Source: Pseudomonas canadensis (GTDB lineage Bacteria > Pseudomonadota > Gammaproteobacteria > Pseudomonadales > Pseudomonadaceae). Taken from it: a stretch of DNA of 64,000 bases. Where the stretch lies: contig NZ_AYTD01000013.1 of assembly GCF_000503215.1 (NCBI RefSeq), forward strand, positions 672,009-736,008, in the 5' to 3' direction. The position numbers and the translations under genes are program-made. The notes beneath the pieces are model-generated. The model was not told the origin of the DNA. It did not search any database and saw nothing but the letters and a program-made list of their open reading frames with translations. Positions 58,694 through 64,000 of the stretch are shown here, one piece after another; within the stretch, counting starts at the first letter, position 1; each line of letters begins with the position of its first letter.

Positions 58694-59944
58694 ATGTCAG
58701 TAGAAACCATCAACACCCTGGTCGTCGGCGCAGGCCAGGCCGGCGTCGCCATGAGTGAACACCTGTCGCTGATGGGCGTGCCGCATATCGTGCTGGAACG
58801 CCACCGCATCGCCGAACGCTGGCGTTCAGAGCGCTGGGACTCCCTGGTCGCTAACGGGCCGGCCTGGCATGACCGGTTTCCCGGCCTCACATTCGAAGGC
58901 ATTTCGCCGGAAGCCTTCCCCCCCAAAGAGCGTATGGCCGACTACTTCGAAGCCTACGTGGACAAATTGCAGGCCCCCGTGCGTACTGGCGTCGAGGTGC
59001 AGCAGGTAGAGCGTCATGTGGGACGACCGGGCTTCAAGGTGACCACATCGACCGGCGTGATCGAAGCCGCCAATGTGGTCGCCGCCACCGGCCCGTTCCA
59101 GCGCCCTTCCATCCCGAACATCGTCCCGAGCACCGCGCCGCTGCATCAACTGCACTCTTGCACCTACAAGAACCCCGGCCAACTCCCCGAGGGCGCCGTG
59201 CTGGTCGTCGGCGCTGGCGCCTCCGGCTCGCAAATCGCCGAAGAACTGCAAAAGGCCGGCAAGACCGTGTACCTCTCGGTGGGCGAACACTACCGCCCTC
59301 CCCGCGCCTATCGCGGCCGTGACTACTGCTGGTGGCTGGGTGCATTGGGCCTGTGGGATGAAGTCAAAATCCAGCCGAAGAAGAAGCACGTCGCCTTTGC
59401 GGTCAGCGGTTACGAAGGCGGCAAGACCGTCGACTTCCGCCGCCTGGCGCACCAAGGGATTCACTTGGTGGGCGTCACCGAGGATTGGAAAGACGGTGTC
59501 ATGACCTTCCAACCCGGCTTGGCCGAGAACGTGGCTCAAGGGGATCGCGCCTACTTTGATGTGCTGCGCGATGCAGATGCCTATATCGAAGCGAACGGGT
59601 TGCCGTTTCCCCCGGAACCGCAGGCCTGGGAGTTGTTGCCAGATCCTGAGTGTTTGGTGAACCCAGTGTTGAGCCTGGACCTGGCAGAAGCGGGCGTGAC
59701 CACAATCCTCTGGGCCACTGGCTTCACGTTCGATTTCAGCTGGTTGAAGGTCGATGCATTCGATGAGAAAGGCGAGCCGTTCCACAAGCGCGGGATCTCG
59801 GCGCAAAGCGGGATTTACTTTTTAGGCCTGCCGAATCTGGTCAACCGCGCGTCATCGTTTATCTACGGGGTGTGGCACGACGCGAAGTATGTAGCGGACC
59901 ACATCGTGTTGCAGAATGAGTACATGGCGTACGGCAAATCCTGA
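58694..59944 (+). CDS. Flavin-containing monooxygenase-like protein
   Basis: A 416-aa flavoprotein. The FAD loop is NTLVVGAGQAGVAMSEHLSL at residues 8-27, HIVLERHRIAERWRSERWDS is typical of the CzcO/FMO group, and the NADPH loop is AVLVVGAGASGSQIAEELQK near residue 175. It likely N-hydroxylates or oxygenates the pathway substrate. It ends the RidA operon and is followed by an unrelated gene. Confidence 0.9.
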   Translation: MSVETINTLVVGAGQAGVAMSEHLSLMGVPHIVLERHRIAERWRSERWDSLVANGPAWHDRFPGLTFEGISPEAFPPKERMADYFEAYVDKLQAPVRTGVEVQQVERHVGRPGFKVTTSTGVIEAANVVAATGPFQRPSIPNIVPSTAPLHQLHSCTYKNPGQLPEGAVLVVGAGASGSQIAEELQKAGKTVYLSVGEHYRPPRAYRGRDYCWWLGALGLWDEVKIQPKKKHVAFAVSGYEGGKTVDFRRLAHQGIHLVGVTEDWKDGVMTFQPGLAENVAQGDRAYFDVLRDADAYIEANGLPFPPEPQAWELLPDPECLVNPVLSLDLAEAGVTTILWATGFTFDFSWLKVDAFDEKGEPFHKRGISAQSGIYFLGLPNLVNRASSFIYGVWHDAKYVADHIVLQNEYMAYGKS

Positions 59945-60069
59945 CGCCCTGACGATGGTTTGGTGTTTTCTCGATTCATCGGTGTTGTGTCAACATGGGC
60001 TCTATTACCCCATGGATTTAGCCAGGGAACAGCCGATAGTGCTGCCCTGGGACACAAGGAAACGATGAC

Positions 60070-60516
60070 GTGGCAACAGAAAAAACCAAGAAGGTGTTTT
60101 GGTATTCGGCGTGGGGATTGCTGTTTGCAGGTTTGGCCGGCGTGCTGATAAAACAGGCCTTCGAAGAGACACCCGAGCCCAGCAAACCCAGCTACCTCAG
60201 CGACCTGATCATCCTGACCGCGCGAACGACGGCTCGTAATCGAATGGTCAACGAGGACATAAGGTTCGACCGGGCGGAAGCGGCCAACAGCCACGCGATA
60301 AGGTTCTATTACACGTTGGTCAATTACGACACCCAGCCTGATAGCTTTGACCTGGACGCAACACTCTCAGACATCACCCAGGCAGTTTGCGCCGCGCAGA
60401 TGCCAAAAGACTCGTCAATCCTCACACTGGGCGGCACCTTCATTTACATTTTTGGCAGTAAAAACGTAAAAGAGGTTGGGCGATTCGAAATCGACAAGCA
60501 GAGTTGTGCTGGCTAA
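60070..60516 (+). CDS. Small anchored protein of unknown function
   Basis: A 148-aa protein with a GTG start at 60070: MATEKTKKVFWYSAWGLLFA, GLAGVLIKQAFEETPEPSKP. One hydrophobic segment (residues 10-27) anchors or exports it; the rest is alpha/beta (TLSDITQAVCAAQMPKDSSI, TFIYIFGSKNVKEVGRFEID). Two Cys may form a disulfide. No family is recognised. Confidence 0.7.
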   Translation: MATEKTKKVFWYSAWGLLFAGLAGVLIKQAFEETPEPSKPSYLSDLIILTARTTARNRMVNEDIRFDRAEAANSHAIRFYYTLVNYDTQPDSFDLDATLSDITQAVCAAQMPKDSSILTLGGTFIYIFGSKNVKEVGRFEIDKQSCAG

Positions 60517-60521
60517 CGGTG

Positions 60522-60550
60522 AAGGGGGCGGATTGATTCGCCCCCCTTTT
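60522..60550. terminator. Rho-independent terminator
   Basis: AAGGGGGCG and CGCCCCCC form a stem of about nine pairs with the loop GATTGATT, followed by TTTT. It lies between two convergent genes, so it can serve both. Confidence 0.85.
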
Positions 60551-60572
60551 AATTTTCTGCCGATGCGTCGCC

Positions 60573-61079
60573 TTAACCCCGCTTCGGCAACTTCCAGTTC
60601 GGCCGAATAAAGTGGCAGGTATACCCGTTGGGAATCCGCTCCAGGTAATCCTGATGCTCCGGCTCTGCCTCCCAAAACGGCCCCGCCGGCTCAATCTCCG
60701 TCACCACCCGCCCTGGCCATAACTTCGATGCATCCACATCCGCAGCCGTGTCTTCGGCAATGTCACGCTGCTGCTCACTCAGGTAATAAATCGCCGACCG
60801 ATAGCTCGGCCCCAAATCATTCCCCTGCCGGTTAGGCGTGCTCGGGTCATGGATCTGGAAGAAGAACTCCAGAATCTGCCGATAACTGATTACCGCCGGG
60901 TCAAACACGATCTCGATCGCCTCCGCATGGTTGCCATGGTTGCGGTAGGTGGCATTCGGCACATCGCCGCCGGTGTAGCCGACGCGGGTGTGCAGCACGC
61001 CGGGGTAGCGACGCAACAGGTCTTGCATGCCCCAGAAGCAGCCGCCGGCGAGGATGGCGGTTTCGGTTGGGTTGGTCAT
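60573..61079 (-). CDS. msrA: Peptide-methionine (S)-S-oxide reductase
   Basis: A 168-aa Msr[21 protein letters not shown] with the catalytic Cys in GCFWG (residue 14), [20 protein letters not shown] and [20 protein letters not shown]. It reduces methionine S-sulfoxide in proteins. No resolving Cys pair near the C-terminus is obvious. It stands alone. Confidence 0.95.
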   Translation of the reverse strand: MTNPTETAILAGGCFWGMQDLLRRYPGVLHTRVGYTGGDVPNATYRNHGNHAEAIEIVFDPAVISYRQILEFFFQIHDPSTPNRQGNDLGPSYRSAIYYLSEQQRDIAEDTAADVDASKLWPGRVVTEIEPAGPFWEAEPEHQDYLERIPNGYTCHFIRPNWKLPKRG

Positions 61080-61212
61080 GGTCGGTTCTTCCGCGCAATG
61101 GATACAGGCAAGTTATGGGGTTGGGTTGGCAAATACCAAGGGTAAAGGGGGGGTACCCAGACGATCGGTTTCAGGTAATGATGCGCGACCAAAATCAAGG
61201 AAGATAACAACA

Positions 61213-62256
61213 ATGAAAACCGCCTTGCGCGCCCTGCTTGTGTTTTGCCTGACCACGTCCGCCCTCGCGGCCGAAAGCCCTGTCGGCTTCAAGACCACCA
61301 CCCTGCCCGACGCGCAGACCAGCCGCCCGCTGGAAATGGTGGTCTGGTATCCCGCTGCTGCAACCAGCGCAAAACCCCAGCTGATCGCCGACAACGGGGT
61401 GTTCATCGGCGCCCTCGCTGTGACAGATGCACCACCGGCTGCCGGTGAGCATCCTTTGGTCGTGCTCTCCCACGGCTACGGCGGTAATTGGGGCAAACAG
61501 GTGTGGTTGGCCAGTGCCTTGGCGCACAAAGGATACATCGTAGCGGCAGTCAACCACCCTGGCACCACCACCAAAGATCGCAGCCCGCAGGCCGCCGCTC
61601 AATTATGGAAACGCCCGGCCGACCTGAGTCGCGCTATCGACGCAGTCCTGGCCCAGCCCAAGCAATTTGGCGCAGTGGCGAAAAACCGGATTGCCGCCGT
61701 CGGCCACTCCCTCGGCGGTTGGACCGTGCTTGAGATTGCCAGCGCGCGTTTCGATCCCGATCTGTTCACCCAAGCCTGCGCCGCACACCCGAAGCTCGGC
61801 GGCTGCATGGGTTACCACGAAATGAACCCCGCCGGCACACCCGAAGGCAAAGCACAGTTGGCCGCTGACTTGAGCGACAAACGCGTCACCGCCATTGTGT
61901 CCCTGGACCTGGGCCTCGCGCCCGGCTTCACCGACGCCAGTCTGGCCGCACTTTCCGTACCGGCGCTGGTGATCGCGGGTGGCGTGCCCACGGAAGATAT
62001 GGACCCTAACCTGGAGTCCGCCGCGCTGATCAAGCGCCTGCCCAAAGCCTCGACCCAGTACGTGGAGATCGGCGACGCCACTCACTTCACGTTCATGTCG
62101 ATCTGCAAGCCGGGCGGCATGGAGCTGATTGAAGAAAGTTCGCCGGGCGATGGCATGATTTGCCGGGATGGAGAAGGGGCTCGGCCAAGGGCAGAGATCC
62201 AACAACAGGTGGTAGGACTGATGACTGCGTTTTTGCAGCAATCGTTCAGCCATTGA
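61213..62256 (+). CDS. Secreted dienelactone-hydrolase-like esterase
   Basis: A 347-aa protein. Signal peptide MKTALRALLVFCLTTSALAA. The body has VVLSHGYGGNWGKQVWLASA, the nucleophile elbow VGHSLGGWTVLEIASARFDP near residue 168 and GDATHFTFMSICKPGG with the His. This is a predicted dienelactone-hydrolase/PAF-acetylhydrolase-like enzyme; the frame extends upstream but without coding character. Confidence 0.85.
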   Translation: MKTALRALLVFCLTTSALAAESPVGFKTTTLPDAQTSRPLEMVVWYPAAATSAKPQLIADNGVFIGALAVTDAPPAAGEHPLVVLSHGYGGNWGKQVWLASALAHKGYIVAAVNHPGTTTKDRSPQAAAQLWKRPADLSRAIDAVLAQPKQFGAVAKNRIAAVGHSLGGWTVLEIASARFDPDLFTQACAAHPKLGGCMGYHEMNPAGTPEGKAQLAADLSDKRVTAIVSLDLGLAPGFTDASLAALSVPALVIAGGVPTEDMDPNLESAALIKRLPKASTQYVEIGDATHFTFMSICKPGGMELIEESSPGDGMICRDGEGARPRAEIQQQVVGLMTAFLQQSFSH

Positions 62257-62271
62257 TCAACTGAATCACCC

Positions 62272-62802
62272 ATGGAGCGCAACATGCAAGAAAGCCAAGA
62301 GTTGAGAGGGTTACGAGGCTGGCTCGTGCTCATTGTGATAGGCCTGGTCATCTCGATTTCCCGCACGGCCTATAGCCTGCTTGCGGTGCATTACCCTATT
62401 TTTGCGGATGGCTCCTTTACCCTGCTGTCGACGCCTGGGACTGAGTTGTACAACCCGTTGTGGGCGCCGATTCTGGTGTCGGAAGCGCTGATTAATGTGT
62501 TGTTTGTCGCTACCTACGCGTACCTCATTTACCTCTTCATCACCGAGCACTATCTATTTCCCAAGGTCTATATCGCGACGGTGATTGCTTCGGCGGTGTT
62601 CATTCCGCTCGATGCCTGGGTGTGCTCATTAGTGTTTGTAGATGAACCCATCTTCGACGCCAACACGACAAAAGAGCTGGCACGGACATTGATTGCCTTG
62701 TTCATATGGGTGCCTTACATGCTGGTCTCCAGACGGGTAAAGGCAACGTTTGTCATGCATAAGCCGCAGAGCGCTGACGCGCACACGGCCGTCGGCTCTT
62801 GA
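62272..62802 (+). CDS. DUF2569 family membrane protein
   Basis: A 176-aa protein, MERNMQESQELRGLRGWLVL, with four hydrophobic helices (LRGWLVLIVIGLVISISR, LINVLFVATYAYLIYLFITE, VIASAVFIPLDAWVCSLVF, TLIALFIWVPYMLVSRRVKA). The GLRGWL start and the RVKATFV end are the DUF2569/YdgK pattern. Role unknown. It starts 15 bp after the esterase gene. Confidence 0.85.
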   Translation: MERNMQESQELRGLRGWLVLIVIGLVISISRTAYSLLAVHYPIFADGSFTLLSTPGTELYNPLWAPILVSEALINVLFVATYAYLIYLFITEHYLFPKVYIATVIASAVFIPLDAWVCSLVFVDEPIFDANTTKELARTLIALFIWVPYMLVSRRVKATFVMHKPQSADAHTAVGS

Positions 62803-62808
62803 GTACGC

Positions 62809-64000
62809 ATGGCTAACCCCAAGGACACCGCCTTCGCCTATCAAGCGGTGTACCGCTACCTCGTCGAGTTGATCGAGGCCGGCCCCGTGCAAAGCGAGCA
62901 AAAACTACCGTCCCTGCGCCAATTGGCGCAGCGCCTCGGCGTGTCGGTGTCGACCACCAAATACGCCTATTCGTTGCTGGAGGATGAGGGACGGATCTAC
63001 GCCCGGCCCAAGCTCGGTTATTTCACGCGGTTGATACCCGCGCCTTTATCGACTGAACGCTCATCCAACCTGCTCGACCAGGTCTTCGCCAACTCCCGCC
63101 AACCGGGCATGCTGGCCCTGAGCGCCGACGTCCCGGCCATCCTGCTGTCGCTGGAAAACCCGCTGCTGATGATCGAGCGCGAACTGGCCCGCCACTACCC
63201 GCGCGCCCTGACACCGCAGTACCTGCCCTTCGGCGAGCCCGAGTTGCGCGCGGCATTGGCTGAACGCTACACCTGTTCCACGGGCAACTACTGGCAGGCC
63301 GATCAGGTGTATATCGGTGCGGACCTGCACAGTGTGTTGGAGCTGGCGCTCAACGCCCTGGACCTGGCAGGCAGCGTGGCGCTAGTAGAGTCGCCGTGTT
63401 CGTGGGCGATCCTGCGCCAGTTGCAGGCGGCGAACATCCGGGTGATCGAACTGAACCTGGACGACGACGGTCGTTTCGACCTGCTGGCCTTGAATGAACT
63501 GCTCGAACATACGCCCGTCCGCCTGGCAGTGCTGTCATCCACTGTGAACATTCCCCACGGCAGCCGCATGCCCGCCGAGGATAAGCAGCAGGTCTGCCGG
63601 TGGCTGGCGGAGCGGGCTATCTGGTTGTTCGAAAACGATACGTACGGCGACTTGTATTTCGCGCCCCAACCGGCGCGCTATCGCGACTTTGCCGACCCAC
63701 AGAAGCTGCTGGTGTTCTCGACCTTCGACAAGGTGATCGGCTCGGAAGCCCCCTATGGTTATGTGCTGTGCCGGGGATGTGGGCCGCATTTGCAGCGTTT
63801 GTTCCTGGAGCGGGCGTTTCGCCTCTCACCGATCCGTCAGAAAGCGATCGCCAAGCTCTACACCTCCAAACGCATCGACGCGCACCTGCACAAGCTGCGG
63901 GCCTTGCTGCACGAGTGCATGATCCGCATGAAAAACCTGCTGGACGAATACGCCCAGGGCGCCTTTGAGGTCATGACTGCGCAAGGCGGCGCGTGCTTCT
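62809..64000 (+). CDS. MocR-type GntR/aminotransferase regulator (cut at window end)
   Basis: The frame is open from the ATG at 62809 to the window end (397 codons). The N-terminal winged HTH is KLPSLRQLAQRLGVSVSTTK, then YAYSLLEDEGRIYARPKLG. The aminotransferase-like domain has YLPFGEPELRAALAERYTCS, AVLSSTVNIPHGSRMPAED and the PLP-Lys in LLVFSTFDKVIGSEAPYGYV. MocR proteins regulate amine or vitamin B6 genes with bound PLP. The C-terminus is missing because of the window boundary. Confidence 0.88.
   Translation, partial: MANPKDTAFAYQAVYRYLVELIEAGPVQSEQKLPSLRQLAQRLGVSVSTTKYAYSLLEDEGRIYARPKLGYFTRLIPAPLSTERSSNLLDQVFANSRQPGMLALSADVPAILLSLENPLLMIERELARHYPRALTPQYLPFGEPELRAALAERYTCSTGNYWQADQVYIGADLHSVLELALNALDLAGSVALVESPCSWAILRQLQAANIRVIELNLDDDGRFDLLALNELLEHTPVRLAVLSSTVNIPHGSRMPAEDKQQVCRWLAERAIWLFENDTYGDLYFAPQPARYRDFADPQKLLVFSTFDKVIGSEAPYGYVLCRGCGPHLQRLFLERAFRLSPIRQKAIAKLYTSKRIDAHLHKLRALLHECMIRMKNLLDEYAQGAFEVMTAQGGACF

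Noticed and set aside
1..64000. CRISPR arrays, tRNA or rRNA genes and phage integrases
   Set aside because: Nothing resembling repeat-spacer arrays, cloverleaf genes or integrase motifs was found by eye.

Overview
The window is a GC-rich chromosomal segment of a Pseudomonas, most likely of the P. fluorescens group. The evidence is the gene content (btuFCD behind a cobalamin riboswitch, protealysin/emfourin, gudP-gudD, many TetR, LysR and GNAT genes) and several copies of the inverted REP pairs typical of this group. I saw no rRNA, tRNA, CRISPR array, intact transposase or integrase.

Layout. 1-614: end of an MFS transporter. 618-3057: protealysin-like M4 protease with its inhibitor emfourin, divergent from a DNA/RNA non-specific endonuclease. 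3919-6989: cobalamin riboswitch and btuFCD-like importer. 7037-14160: small metabolic and membrane genes (a broken GNAT gene, esterase, TspO, chromate transporter, nucleotidyltransferase, oxidoreductase). 14.2-19.3 kb: a visibly AT-richer accessory block. It is bracketed by two related copies of a DUF6124-like gene, the right one truncated next to a perfect 19-bp inverted repeat. It holds a compact cassette of four co-directional genes: a small Rossmann/TIR- or deoxyribosyltransferase-like protein, an Nmad2-like protein, a MazG NTP pyrophosphohydrolase with a MazG_C-like tail, and a uracil-DNA-glycosylase-superfamily protein. I read this as a candidate nucleotide or DNA-base-modification (probably anti-phage) system, and it is the most interesting part of the window.

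19.4-24.6 kb: a TetR-controlled operon of old yellow enzyme, SDR, alpha/beta hydrolase and quinone-oxidoreductase-like protein. 24.6-28 kb: a decayed zone with gene remnants, a second copy of a receiver-domain fragment, a GNAT and two unknown genes. 28.3-42.6 kb: LysE/LysR, TetR/epoxide hydrolase, SolA-like oxidase, GST, TetR/thioesterase, OPT transporter and a chemoreceptor. 42.8-47.6 kb: TrmK and the glucarate uptake and dehydration genes with their GntR regulator. 47.7-50.1 kb: sulfonate-type binding protein divergent from an SfnB/DszC-like monooxygenase.

50.2-59.9 kb: a large uptake and catabolic cluster. It has an ArgE-like deacylase, a DUF1028 protein, a class II aldolase, a binding protein, a PhyH dioxygenase, a fused ABC permease-ATPase, a LysR regulator, RidA, an AroQ-like protein with an altered active site, and a flavin monooxygenase. 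Its substrate is unknown to me but is probably an amino-acid-like compound. 60-64 kb: MsrA, a dienelactone-hydrolase-like protein, a DUF2569 protein and the start of a MocR-type regulator cut by the window end.

Several reading frames are broken: a GNAT gene with a frameshift and an in-frame TAG, an unnamed gene with a TAG at codon 31, a hybrid-kinase remnant, and a short remnant near 25.8 kb.
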